From: Chimonanthus salicifolius
Taxonomy: Eukaryota; Streptophyta; Magnoliopsida; Laurales; Calycanthaceae
Length of the DNA stretch: 64,000 nt
Direction: 5' to 3'
Assembly (NCBI GenBank): GCA_013350335.1
Contig: CM023534.1
Coordinates: 14,292,302 to 14,356,301, forward strand
In this document: piece by piece, positions 21,819-33,649 of the stretch
Layout of the letters: each line of letters opens with the position of its first letter
Numbering within the stretch: the first letter of the stretch is position 1
Translations under genes and position numbers: made by a program
The notes under the pieces: model-generated
What the model was told of the DNA's origin: nothing
The model's input: the letters and a program-made list of their open reading frames with translations, nothing else
Database searches by the model: none

Positions 21819-22110
21819 TAAAGTTATTTTTAATCACTGTGTATTTCGAAAATTTTTCAAATTGAATATCCGGACTAATTACGATAACCTGATAAATATA
21901 CTTTAAGACTTCAAGGTCTTTTGACACTCCTAAATGTGTTTTCGGCACACCTACGGATACCCTTATTTGTAAAATACTGTGTTTTAAATATTTAAGAGTG
22001 TCAAAAGACCTTAAAGTTTTAAAGTATTTTTATCAGATTATCTTAATTAGTCCAGATATTTAATTTCAGAAATTTTAAAAATACATAGTGCTTAAAAAAT
22101 AGCTTTAAAA
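21819..22110. repeat. Palindromic unit 4 of the foldback core
   Basis: Bounded by TCACTGTGTATTTCG and AAATACATAGTGC. Units 2 and 4 share the centre with GTGTTTTCGGCACACC, and units 1 and 3 share the other form, so the array may have grown as a two-unit duplication. Confidence 0.83.
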
Positions 22111-22350
22111 TTTTTAAAAAAAATTGATTCATTCGGATGAATCACTGATTCATTCAATGAATTTGTTCACCCTTCACGGGTGAACAATAACATGGGTGAA
22201 CAGTAACTCACGTTACTGTTCACACAATTTGATTTATTCGAATGAATCACTGATTCATTCAATGAATTCGTTCACCCTTCACGGGTGAACAGTAACCCGT
22301 GTTACTGTTCATCCAATTCATTCATTTGAATGAATTGATTTAACAGATAA

Positions 22351-22438
22351 ATTCGTTTGAACGAATCAAAATTGGATGGAGTTGTGTCCATTCGTTTGAA
22401 CGAATGGCGAAATGAACTGGGAATTCGTTCGAACGAAT
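22351..22438. repeat. Cluster of 16-bp palindromes, right arm
   Basis: A perfect ATTCGTTCGAACGAAT lies at 22423-22438, with single-mismatch copies (ATTCGTTTGAACGAAT) at 22351-22366 and 22390-22405. Related ATTCATTCGAATGAAT-type palindromes occur at 21430-21470 and 22130-22330. Confidence 0.93.
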
Positions 22439-22591
22439 GAAAAACAGGGATAAAATGGTAATTAGCCATCTTCATCTGAAAATGAGTGTCTACAAGCAGA
22501 AAATTCGGACGTGTAAACGGGAACCTTATTTTTTAGTGAAAAGAGAAAATTCGGACGTGTAAACGGGAACCTTATTTTTTAGTGAAAAGAT

Positions 22592-23907
22592 AGTGCGGGG
22601 AAGGGTACCCATCGATCAAGGGCAAGTGGAGCCCACTAGGATGATCACCACGTGGGCATGTCTAGCTGCAGCCTGGAGAAGAAGAAGCCGCCCAGGTCCG
22701 TGAAGGGAGACTCGGCTTGCCTGGGGTCATCCCTCACGTGCCTTCCTACACGTGGTGATCTAGGAAGTTTTTGACATCCACTTGTCAGTCGTACTAGAAG
22801 CCTTCTTCGGGTTTCATCCTGACATGTCAGCATGATGACATGGACAGTGGCGGCTGAAACTGAGTCGGGACTCTGTAGGCTTTTGGGCTCACTCTCCCAA
22901 ATGGATTTAAGTGGGCCCCACACTTGGAGTCGTGATGGTAGTTTAATTAAATTAATTCTTATTTGTACATATAAATATTTATAAAATAACTAAAACTTAA
23001 ATTTTTACCAACTGAGAGGAGTTCATGTTTCTTTTATTGAATGAGAGTAAAAATCAGTGTGTGTGATAATTTTAATTATGATTTTAAGGAGTAAATTTTT
23101 AATTATTTTTGAAGGAAGCTATTCAAATTCAATAGAGCATATTATTTAAAATATATTAAGTTATGATTGATAGGTGTTCTGTATATGATAATTCAGATTG
23201 ACCGTAAATATGGCCCTACCATTTGAATAAGAATAGAGCACAGTCCATACTCTACACTACTTTTTCAGGTTTATTGGATTTCATTATTTATTAAATAATG
23301 AATATGATTAGAGGAGGATTAGACTTAAGTGATTGTTGAGTGTGGTCCACTTAAATTGATCGTCAACTTAGTGGAGATCCTGTGAGAAAGTAAAAGTAAT
23401 AAACTAGTTTTTAATTGGTAATTTTTTATTTATTTTATTGACTTGTATGCGGCTATATGGCTAGAAGTCAATAATTCACAATTATAAAATAAAAATTTAA
23501 TAAAAGTAAAACAGATAAATGATTAATTAAACAAAATTTCATTTTACTAGGGTATAGGTTAGTAGGGGTTGGTAGGGCAAGGCTCCAAACGCTTTAAAAT
23601 TTGTGATTTACACAAAATCAACTTAATATATTTTTAAATTTATGCCACAATGTAAGTTTATAATTTAATTTTTATTTAAAAAAAATTATTCGTCAAATAT
23701 GATTGATACTGTTCAACATTGCTCTACAAGCATGTTATAATCCTGTTTTGTATATCCCTCACAATGTTCTCTATTTTCAGTGGTAACTCAACGAAATCTG
23801 GCAAACCATCAAATGCAATTAATAAAGAAAAATGTTAAATTTATATTTTTTATAATATATAATGATATGATATATCATTTAATTGATATCATAACAAACT
23901 CTTCTAT
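22592..23907. other. Intergenic stretch with a GC-richer, G-box-bearing segment
   Basis: 22600-22930 is clearly less AT-rich than its surroundings and holds three ACGTG cores (CCACGTGG near 22650, CACGTG near 22735, ACACGTGG near 22750). No TATA box or gene follows on either strand. The rest is AT-rich and featureless. Confidence 0.5.
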
Positions 23908-23925
23908 AAGTCGAGTCTAAAATTA

Positions 23926-24074
23926 TTCCACACAAGATAGTTCAACTGGTAATATTCTGTCTCAGAAAGTGGGATGATGCGAGTTCGAGTCCCCGTAATG
24001 TAACTCGATGATAATTCTGTGGAGGTGTGGAACGTCACTTCAAAAAGGAGTTTAGTTTATGTTAAAAAAAAAAG
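23926..24074 (+). mobile_element. tRNA-derived SINE
   Basis: Internal RNA polymerase III promoter boxes are visible: box A TAGTTCAACTGG (about 23938) and box B GAGTTCGAGTCC (about 23981). The copy ends in an A-rich tail at 24064-24073. Near-perfect 18-bp target duplications (AAGTCGAGTCTAAAATTA at 23908-23925; AAGTTGAATCTCAAATTA at 24075-24092, 15 of 18 identical) flank it. The tRNA-like part is not foldable as a working tRNA, so this is a SINE rather than a tRNA gene. A second copy of the family lies inverted at 62655-62805. Confidence 0.85.
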
Positions 24075-24183
24075 AAGTTGAATCTCAAATTACACTTATA
24101 TGATTTGAACGTACGACATTATAATTATAATGATTAACACTTACAAATGCTATTGAAAGTTCTGATAAAAATATAAAAATATA

Positions 24184-24374
24184 TTCTCTCTGTCCCAAAT
24201 TAGTTGTCTTATATGAATTTTAGAATTGTCCCAAAATATTTGTCTCATTTATATTAAACTAACATAAAGTGTGTTGAAAATAAATAAGATCACATAGAGT
24301 GATAGCCTTATATAGAGAGCTTCTTAAAAAATACAAATGTTTCAAACGAGACGACTAAAATGAGATGGAGGGAG
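24184..24374. mobile_element. Stowaway (Tc1/Mariner) MITE
   Basis: Inverted ends TTCTCTCTGTCCCAAATTAG and CTAAAATGAGATGGAGGGAG match the plant Stowaway CTCCCTCCGTCCC terminus, and a TA target duplication flanks the element (24182-24183, 24375-24376). 191 bp, no coding capacity. Confidence 0.88.
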
Positions 24375-24376
24375 TA

Positions 24377-26960
24377 ATAATTACTCACAAATTCTTAACT
24401 TAACTTACACAAAATGCGATTCAATGATACATGTAGCTTTCTATAAAATCATTCTTTCATGTAATTTTTAAAAGCCAAATGAAGCGAGGAAATATGTATT
24501 TGCACAAGCATGGGCCTTGCGCTTGTGTGAATGGCTGCATTAGATAGCTTGATGTGATATGAAACAAAAGAAAGATTTACTCAAGATTTGTGGGAACAAA
24601 TCCAGAGAGGACGAGAGCTACGTCTCAGTGACAGTGTAATGATCATACTCTTCATTGACTTGTAAAATTCATTTGAAGGTTTTTTACATATAAGATTTCT
24701 CAAAAATTATTTAAGTCACTTTTACAAAATTAGTGTCTTTTAAATCTTTAAACTTTAATCTTTAAAAATAATAGTATATTCATTGAATAATAATAATTCA
24801 ACCAGATCTTATGTTCAAATAAAGATGATTAAAAAAAATCATAGGACACCAGACTAAAGATGAATAGATGATGATAAATGAGGGGTAATTATTTTTACAC
24901 TCTCATTTTTTTTTGTAGTGTGTTTTTTAATAAAAAAATTTAAATTTGGCCGTCCTTTTCTTCTTCCGTCTCTTTTCCTCTTTCTTAAAAATAAGATTAA
25001 ATTTAGAAATTTCTTTTACCCACTGCATCACAAAAGGCAAATAGGTCTCATTTTGGTGGAGAGGATGAAGAGAACCATCACTTTCCTCTTTCTCTTTAAA
25101 TGAACCCAATACCTTTTTATCAAACCTCAAGTGCCAATGCATGTCATTGTCCTAATCAAGCCATTTTTTAGAGGGTTCAGCAATGAAGCAATATCATAGA
25201 TGCAGAAGTCTCTCATCTTTTAATGGGTGTTTTTAGCAGGGGAATGGAGTGATGCATATTGGACTTACTTCATAGGCTTTTCTATGCAGGTTGATCTAGA
25301 CCATTCATTTGTTACGCATCACTCTACACGTATTGATGTTCTTTATTATGATAAACACCAGTTTGATCTTATTTTAAAAATTAAATTTATGTACTTTCTT
25401 GTTGATTTAGGAAAGAGAAGTTGAGTGGAACTTACTCTCCCAACTCAATTAAGACATATCTTTGTGTTTTTATAAATATGTCGCTAGTGTAATTAGAGAA
25501 AATCATAATAAGAAACTCTCTCTTTCCTGGGATTTTTCTCGTTTTGAGATTTCCCCGTAAACTCTGGCCTTGTGTATGAATCGGTGACAAACTGTTTTTC
25601 TACATTCCTACATATGAAAAATGTGCCTATTTCCTTAATCTACAGCTCAGTCCTCTTTACGGACATGTATACAAAATGCTTTTCTCCTAAGGAAGAAAAT
25701 TCCAAAATTGTGTTACAAATTTAGAAAATTATTTGGGCATTACTAAAAAGAGCATGGAATAATGAAAATCATCAAGTGGTTTTTGATTTTATCCCCAAGT
25801 TTATTATTACAGTGAAAGAGGCAAAATGAAAAAAAATTAAAAAAAGTATTTCAGTACTCCATCTAACATTAGAGAGAGTGGTCTATAGGCGAAACCCGCT
25901 ATGGAAATGTGAAGTATAAGACTTGAACTCAAAAGGATTATATCAAAGGTGCAAATATCAGCCTTTCTTTTGAAAAAAAGAGGAGAGAGAATAATATCGG
26001 CTGATACTGAATTTTAGACTCTTGGATCGTATCATTACAAAAGATTGTAAACTCTGCTATGAAATTGCTACGGTAGTAGAGGGATTATATTTTTTTCACT
26101 GCAACAATGATATGTAAAAATTGTAAGGAATCCTCGAGTGCCATTCTTAACCGTGGTTTAGGGAAGATGTTTGAACTGTGGTAGAAAGATTTAAATATAA
26201 ATATAAGAGCAAAAAAAGTGTATTTTAGTTAGTTTAATGAAGTTATATTTTTAAGTCCTGTAATTCTTATGATTTTAAATATTTTTTTAATTTCTAAACT
26301 TTTATATTCAATTTAGAGACATGTTAGTTTAAGTATGACGAGGTCTAATAAAAACAATCTAATCATGGATATGAAATTAAAAATAATTTATTTTTATTGA
26401 ATTAATTAATTCATATTTTAAGTTCTTTTACTGGTAATCTCTTATCTCAAGAAATGAAAGGTGCTAAATTTGAGCTCGCATTGTCTCACTTGGTATGTTT
26501 TAAGAATAGTGGATATCACTAGTGAGGGTTATCCATAATTTTTTACACATAAATTCAAAAATTCTTTTAATTTTAATAACTTTAAACTATTTTTCAATTC
26601 CTAAATTTGTACATCTAAATTGAGATTTGGTTTAGTGGAGTCCATTACAAAGGTTTATTAGATAAAATTAGAATGCAACGTCGTTCCAGTGTTAGAAAAA
26701 GTAACATTGCTATAGCGCTAGAAAAAGTAGCACTACCATAGCCTTTCCTTTAGGGTTTTAGGCTTGTGTCCAAATGACAGCCACGTACCTTTCTCACTCT
26801 CTCTCCTTTTTTCACTACGGCTTCTCCGTTGTCGTCATTCAATGAGCTTTCGGTTTCCAACTTTTTTGAGTACAAATAACCGAAAACTACCCTCATCAAG
26901 CACCCAAAGAAGATGGTTGATGCGAGGGAAAATATCAGATCCAAAGTGGGTTAATTAAGA
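24377..26960. other. Intergenic stretch
   Basis: No gene recognised. Weak traces: a CGGCCGATAT-type MITE scrap at about 25945-26020 (ATATCGGCTGATACTG), a reverse SINE-like box B at about 25920-25935, and the SINE fragment at 26415-26540. Confidence 0.5.
26415..26540 (+). mobile_element. SINE-like fragment
   Basis: A degenerate box-A region (TTTTACTGGTAATCTCTTATC) is followed by AAGAAATGAAAGGTGC and a box-B-like AATTTGAGCTCGC. The order and spacing match the other SINE copies; the tail and duplication are not clear. Confidence 0.45.
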
Positions 26961-26967
26961 CTAGTGT

Positions 26968-27213
26968 GAAACAAATATCAATTGTGAACTCGGATCGATA
27001 TTTATTTATATCAGATGAATATTAATTGATATTTATATTTTTAATTTTGTTCATTAAAGAAAACAGTTTATTTTTTATTTTTTTAAATGATTTTTGTAAA
27101 AAGTCACTGAGATTTTTAAAAATAAAAAAATAAAAAAATTGAAGAGATAAAAATCTCGGCCGATATATAAAAAATCTGCTGAAATCTCAGTACGGCCAAT
27201 TTTTAGACCCCTG
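26968..27213. mobile_element. hAT-type MITE, CGGCCGATAT family (decayed left end)
   Basis: The right end CCAATTTTTAGACCCCTG is the family terminus, and CTCGGCCGATATATAA is present inside. The left end is approximate (TGAAACAAATATC, as at 54100). The presumed target duplication is only partly conserved. Confidence 0.6.
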
Positions 27214-27448
27214 ACTTGTAGTGGGTGGTCCATGTGCAATGGGAGTCCTTTGTACAAAACGACGTCAACATTTCCTCACTAAAGTTTGGTAGTACCAAAC
27301 TAAGTCCCGATAAGATGTGTCACGCCACCAAAGTACTTTTTTAATTTATTTCTTAGTTTTTAATTACATAGATTAAAGTAATATTGATCATCCACGGTTG
27401 ATGCAGTGAAATTTACGAATAAGAGAAAGAGTCACATTTTTTTTTCTC

Positions 27449-27932
27449 TGTTGGGACAATAAACGAGTCTCACCTTGATTGTGAAGGGAGAAATTTAGAA
27501 ATTTATAAAAGATTTGACTCACTCCATCTCTCTCCTCTTTTTTTTTTTTACAAAAACAACCGATATCGGCCGATACGAATCGTATTGGCCGTTATGATAC
27601 GGTTTCATCATATCGGCCGATACGATTCGTATTGGCCGATATTTGGACCCCTGCTCCATCTAATGGGCTAGTTTTTTGGGCTGGATATCTCGTTCTAACA
27701 ATTGATATCAAAGGGATATTCCCAAGTCAACGCATGTGAACTCAGGAGATCTTTAGTCGAATGAGATGACAGACATTGTATTATCCACTGGAGAGCCTCG
27801 TTTGAGGGGAAGATTGTTGGGGCAACAAACAAGTCCTATGTTGGTTGTGAAGGGAGATATAGAGACTTATAAAAGACTTCGATCACTCCACCTAATGGAC
27901 TAGTCTTTTGAGTTGGATACTCAGTCCTAACA
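27449..27932 (+). mobile_element. TRIM (terminal-repeat retrotransposon in miniature)
   Basis: Direct repeats 27449-27700 and 27815-27932 begin TGTTGGG and end CTAACA. Without a nested MITE the left one is about 120 bp, the right 118 bp. The 114-bp interior starts with a tRNA-Met-type primer-binding site (ATTGATATCAAAGG) and ends with a purine tract GAGGGGAAGAT. Flanks TTCTC and TCCTC agree at 4 of 5. It encodes nothing, as expected for a TRIM. Confidence 0.85.
27530..27653. mobile_element. CGGCCGATAT-family MITE nested in the TRIM left LTR
   Basis: Flanked by a perfect 8-bp duplication CTCCATCT at 27522-27529 and 27654-27661, interrupting the LTR. Its right end (GGACCCCTG) is the family terminus, but the left end lacks the expected CAGGGG tip. 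The interior has two 20-bp-scale inverted CGATACGAATCGTATTGGCC blocks. Confidence 0.82.
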
Positions 27933-28174
27933 TCCTCCTCTGTACACATGCATATGTAAACCTAAAAATCATATATAAAACTTTTTATTGAATTTATCAT
28001 ATACCTATTATAAAATCTCAAAATCACTCTAAAACATAACTTATTGCTTCAGAAAAGTAAATCAACTATAACTGTAACCCTATTTTAAACTATTACATTT
28101 AAAAAATAAACTCTTTTTTGAGGTCTTAACTTACATAGAATACAAAACTAATGATGACTAAATACGAATAGAAT

Positions 28175-28300
28175 TAGGGCCGGCTCTGAGATTCCTCTCA
28201 AATCTCAGGGCCCTAGGCGGAGTGAGATTTTAGGGGCCCTTTGTGATTGGTATATTAAAGAGTTTAAATGTGTAGGGGCCCTTTCTGTCTGTGGGGCCTG
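28175..28300. mobile_element. CAGGGCCGG-family MITE lacking its right tip
   Basis: Starts TAGGGCCGGCTCTGAG. A perfect 8-bp duplication AATAGAAT flanks it at 28167-28174 and 28301-28308. It ends at GTGGGGCCTG, short of the usual GGGCCAGCCCTG terminus present at 19194. Confidence 0.85.
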
Positions 28301-28924
28301 AATAGAATTAGGGACTTATTAAATACAATATATTTATTAATTTTAATATTATTTTTTAAATTAGAACTATAACATGTTCACTTTTATTGATTGAGAAGAT
28401 ATGAACAATCATTCATCACTCTTTTTTACATCAATGAGTTATCTAAAATCTTTGCTATTCTTTATTCTTGGTTTCATTCGTAACAAGGTAAATGAATAGC
28501 CAATATATATCGAGCTGAGTTCTTACTAGGTTAAAATTTTAAAGGTTAAGTGGCTCGTGTAAGTTTCCAGATTAGATTCTTTACACAAAAAGGTTAAAAT
28601 GGGCATCATCGATAGACAGAAGAGGGCTATTGTAATTGGGCTTTTTCATTAGGAGGTCTGTGTGAACTGTGAACAAGGCAGAAATGGGTTTCGGTGAAAA
28701 TCAATTTTCAGGAAAAGAAAGTGATGAAAGCTGACCCCTTCTTCTGTGCTTAGATGCTCTAAACGTCTGATATTTTTTTTGAAAAAATTGAGAGGTGAGT
28801 CCATGTGATAAATTATAATTATTAGATTTAACTAAAATATCAATTAAATAGTTTTCCATTTTAACTATGAGGATAAAAGAGTACAATTTAGAGATAAGTT
28901 TAGTATTTTCAAAATCCAAAGGAA

Positions 28925-29035
28925 TTCGATTGATGGTCAGGAACTCACTTCATTAAATATGAGTTCTGAGTTCGATTTCCACTTCACCTTGATCATCACT
29001 TCAGGAAACAAGAATCCTAAGTTTGATTCCCATAC
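28925..29035 (+). mobile_element. SINE-like repeat
   Basis: Contains GATTGATGGTCAGGAACTC and a box-B-like GAGTTCGATTTCC. A related diverged sequence occurs at 58690-58790 (GAGTTTAATTTTCAC). Ends undefined. Confidence 0.4.
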
Positions 29036-29599
29036 TTTGACAATTAAGGATAACAATGAGATTTGAAAACACAAAAGTTCGAAGAGTTAGGCCTGAAAAA
29101 ATGATCATTGGTTATCAGGCTTGAACATTAAGATGAAGTCCATTTAAAAGTCGGGCGGGGCGTAGACAAATACATGCTCAAGCCTGAAGCCTAAAGCCCA
29201 TCTAGAGTTTGAAGTAATCTGCTACATGTGTTTAGGTTTACTTTGTTACCACATATATTTAGATATAAAATGTTAGAGAGAAGGAGGAAAAAAAAAAATA
29301 GTACTCTCTATCCTAACTTTTCCCTAAGGAGGCAACAGGGCAACAACCCATGAGACTTTCATTGGGTAATGGCCTTGTGAAGCCCATCATGGCCCCAATT
29401 AGACCCTCTCCATCGACATCCATGAATTCAATCATTATCATAGTTGACCCTATTCCAACGTGGATGGACCAATTGATCTTAAATTTTGAATTTTATACTG
29501 ATAGATAAAATTGAATTTTTGAGACCGTAAAAAAATTGTTTTACTCATCAACTAAAGTGATAATGCACACTTTATTCAAACTAAGACCGTTTTTAAATT

Positions 29600-29720
29600 T
29601 ACATGTAGGAAACCCAACATAAAACTCCCACGGGTAATATCCACTGCCCTTAAGATACACCAAATTAAGTTATTGGGGCTCAAACCTGACACCTCCGGCA
29701 TACCTCAAGTAAGGCACTTC
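29600..29720 (-). mobile_element. SINE-like repeat, minus strand
   Basis: Shares CCCACGG, TACACCAA and CTCAAACCTGACACCTCC with the copy at 33650-33772, including a reverse box B. No clear tail. Confidence 0.45.
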
Positions 29721-31783
29721 ACATTTACTTTGATTTTATTTTCTTCTCCTCTCTATTTTCAGTTCCTCTTTCTTTCCCTTCGCCTCTATTTATTTTTTAA
29801 TTTTTTCCTTTCTTTTTTCTTTGCATTGCAAGATTTTTATCTCTATTAGTAGACCTTGCCACATTAGAGCCTCTTCCACATTTCCTATGATGGACGGTTT
29901 AGATATTTTTTTTTGTTAAACAACACCCTTTCTTCTTATTTATAGTCGATTGGTTGTAAAAGTAGTGTGAATAGAATGAATAGTATCTCCATTATTCTTG
30001 AAACCAAAGGAAAAGAATAAATAACTTTTATTCATTAAAAAGATGAGAGGAGTTTAATAAGTGGTCACTTTATTGAAATGTTTTTCTTTAAATCTTTAAA
30101 AGAATTAAAATTTCTTTATATATTTCACTTTATCTAAAATGGAGTTCACCTCGTATTCATTGCATAACTAAAAAAGAATCACTATAAATATTTTGAACCA
30201 GGGGTTTAAATCTCGGTCCAGCGATACATATTATAGATAAAGGGTGCCCCTTTCTCATCAATGGTTTAGATTTTTATAACAAGTCTTTAATTGAAAAAAT
30301 GAAGAATGACAATTATACTTCTGTCCAGTAGACTATTAAACTGCGTAAATATCGCATGTGCTTGTTTTTTACAAACCCGTCATTGATTGACTAACAATAT
30401 TTGATCAAGCAAATTATTTGTGCGATTATAATCCACAAACTTTCAAAATGTGATGGTATGAGTGCATTTCAACAAAATGTCTCTCTTTCCCAATTTTATC
30501 ATTCTCATAAACTAGGGCAGATGCATGTACAATATAAAAAGGACATAGATCACCCGATTCTTATTTTAAAAAGAGAGGATGCATGCATTTGAAGTGAGTC
30601 AATAGTAGTCAAAAGGCATATTAAAATAAAAATTAGGGCTGGCAACTATCAACACCCAAACACTGCCGACCACTTTATCATCCAAAATCACATGCCAACT
30701 TGCCCAAGAGGTGGTAGACACAAATTAAAGAATTACTCTTCATGATCTCTAGCAAGCTTTGTTGGGTTGCAGATTTTTGTTGTGCCTCTGTCTTATAGTT
30801 CCCTTGCTAATTAGAAAGTTTTATTTTATTTTATTTTTTTATTTTTAAATAAAGAAGGTTATTGGTGGAGAGGAGCTAGGAGTGACAGATCAAATGGGTT
30901 TGTAGTGAGTGATATGCTAGTCTGTTGTAAGCCCTTGTGGACCATTCATCTGATGGGCTCCACAAGGGATGGAAGAAATCCTAAGGCTTCTGTTCTTGGG
31001 GTTTTTTTTTGCCTGGGCTTGCACACTCTTGTTAACCATTCATATCTAACCAGCCCACAAAGGAATAGGATTTTCCAATTGGGAAGGTGTTAAGAGGCAT
31101 TCAAAATCCATGCTTAGATCAACAATATCAAAGGTATGGACTGTTCGACATGGGCTTCATGATGAGCTTTATGTTCGGCTCGGCGCGTCTACATTTATAA
31201 TTCCTCAGAATAAACATTGCCATGCCGACTGCAAGAGGTGAGGGCATCTGAAGAAGAAGAAGAGTGGGCAGTTTGGATAACTGAGAGGTGGGTGAAATAG
31301 ACTAGGTGGAAGGGCAAGGGCAAGGGTCTGTTGGAAGTGTCCCCACCCCTTCATATGGGCCTGTCTCCATATTCTCACCTACTACTTGACCATTCCATCT
31401 CTCAACCCCTTTGGCCTCTGTCCCCTCCACTCTCCTATCATTAATCAGTTGTTCCTTCATGTCTCAAAATATAATACAGTGGTCAAGTGTGAAAGGATGG
31501 GAACCTCAGTTACAAATTTCGGCCAAAATTTTCGTGGGTTTTGTTTCCATTTTTCTTTTTAATCCTTCCACTCTCATGGTGTGGTGTGTGAGCAGATGGG
31601 TTTCACGTAGATTTTATATACACTGCGTACATGGAAGTAAGAATTTGAGGTTTGAATGGAGTTAGGTTAGGTTGGATTCAACTCAAATTACCTTAGTCAA
31701 TCTCACCAAAATTACCCAAGCCAACCTGTCCTAAATACTGAGTCAACTAGAGTTGGGTTGAACTGACCCAAGTTGCACCACCT

Positions 31784-31960
31784 GTAAAACACATGAATAG
31801 AATTCACCTTTAAAACCGGCTATTAAGGAGAAGGTGTCTCATACTAACACTTCCTCTCAGCTCTAGGGTCGGAGGCACTCGACTCTCCTCCTCCATGTAG
31901 GGCTGGAGATAAGAATTCGACCCATCTCTGTAGTATCCCTGCTTTGATACCATGTAAAAC
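31784..31960 (-). mobile_element. TRIM-like remnant
   Basis: On the minus strand a tRNA-iMet-like primer-binding site TGGTATCAAAGCAGGG (about 31938-31953) is followed by a short interior, a purine tract AGAGCTGAGAGGAAG, and a roughly 68-bp TG...ACA sequence ending at 31784 (TTTTACA), as for a 3' LTR. The upstream LTR is not recognisable beyond its TTTTACA end. Confidence 0.4.
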
Positions 31961-33649
31961 AAATTTACCGACTTATGCTAACTCCACTAATGCAACAAGA
32001 GAATAGCTAGGTGCAAACCCTAGAGAGAAAACCTAAGGATAAATTCGATCAAAAGCAAATAGTTGTTCATTTAGAGACTTACCCATTTCACAAGATAGTT
32101 ATCAATTCTAGGGATTAGCTGATTTTGCAATGGCAGTGGTTCACCTATAGTTGGGTTTATCTTCGGCGACTGAAGTACTGAGTTAGTCAGTAGAACTTTT
32201 CATACATGAAAGATCTTAGAATTGGGTCTCATTATAGGAGCCTTGCTTGTTATTTGGGTTCACGGTTCTGACCCATAGGATTCCATGCAGACCCATGAAA
32301 ACTGTAAATGATCCTTTACCAGGGCATGTCCTAGTGAAAAGAGAAACCCTTGGCGAGGCTGGGTCGATCTTGTCAATAGTGGGCCCAACGATTTTGACTG
32401 TGAGGTTTGGCCTGGAAACTCGATTGGATATCCTGGCCCATTGCCAACTGTACTGACAATCCAAAATTGTGACACTTGAGAAAAGGCTAGATTATCTATA
32501 AACCATTCTAACAACAATCTGCATCACGATTTCTTGAAGAAGACAACGAGCCCCACATGTTTAAGAAGTCCTCAATTATGTATTTAGATTCTCAATGCAT
32601 GAGATGTGCTGGTACTGCCTGTCAGAGGTTTTTAAATTAGGGTACGGGTGTGACTTACTTTTGTAAAAATATGAGTCCATTGGGAATCATATGGGTTGAT
32701 TCTGGACCTGGAAAAGACAGGTCTAACTCTGCTGATTTATATGTTTAAAGAAAAAAATATCCTTTTATATTCTTTTGAACACTTAATAATCCAAGGAGAT
32801 TTAAAGAATAAATGGTTATCATCTAATGCAACGAATTGATTCAAATAACCCTTTAATTTTTTAAAAAATTAAGGTATTCATATTTTTTAGAGCATTTAAA
32901 TAATTCTTGAAACAGATACAAACCTTCTTATACACATATACCGAATAAAAATACAGAGAGTGGCTCTTATATATGGAGAGTGATTTGAATTCAAAACCTT
33001 CCAAAATTTAAACGGATTCTTAACTATCAAGCTAACTTTCACATGTTCAAATAACCCTTTAATTACAGCCATATCTCTCCCTTTTCCATATTCCTCCCCT
33101 ATTTGTAAATCTACGAACCAATTGGTTCATTCTCACTCACAAATTCTGATTTCAGATATAAATGTAACATGTGCTATGTTTCAATAATCTAGTATATATT
33201 TAGTCGTTCACAGCCACATGTTTGTGTATTGCAACAATACAAAATTTTTACTACAATAAATGAACTCTCGTAGTTTGATAGATGTTATGCACGAGTAAGT
33301 CTGAAAAGTCCACTGAATTAATCGTTCAATGGTACCCTCATGAATGTAGGAAATGAGGACCATGCATTTGGTTATCATTGATGTGGACGGACCACAGACC
33401 TGGTGGTCTAAGTCTCTTGGGCTAATTTTTTGTACTTGTAAATTGTAATATTCTTTTATCATCTTAATATATTTGTCTTAATGTTTAATTGAAGGACTAA
33501 TCATCTTAATATATCCGTCTTGGATGTAACCCAAGATTGATCAATGGAATCCATTGTTATGGTTGCCGTTGCTCTTGCTATTATAATTTTATTTAAAGAG
33601 ATTTTACATTTTTTTAAAAAATTTATGTGTGGAAAATCACGGGAAACTA

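Larger units (their letters stand above)
20436..22575. mobile_element. Large foldback element with CGTTCGAACG palindromes
   Basis: The left arm (about 20445-20760) and right arm (about 22140-22570) are inverted copies. Left-arm landmarks GTTTACACACCCGGATTTTC, GGCTAATTACCATTTTGCCC, CAGTTCATTTCTC, ACACAACCCCATCC and TTACTGTTCACCC recur in reverse order and orientation on the right. Both arms carry many copies of the palindrome ATTCGTTCGAACGAAT or one-base variants. Between the arms are four palindromic units of a second family. The outermost right end is blurred by a 57-bp tandem duplication (about 22494-22591), so exact tips and target duplication are not fixed. No protein is encoded. Confidence 0.7.

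Noticed and set aside
22645..22923. A 92-codon minus-strand frame in the GC-richer island
   Set aside because: Length is expected from lower AT content; no family motif and no plausible promoter or splice context.
23938..23995. A tRNA gene
   Set aside because: Boxes A and B exist but no cloverleaf with an acceptor stem fits; the poly-A tail and target duplication show a SINE.
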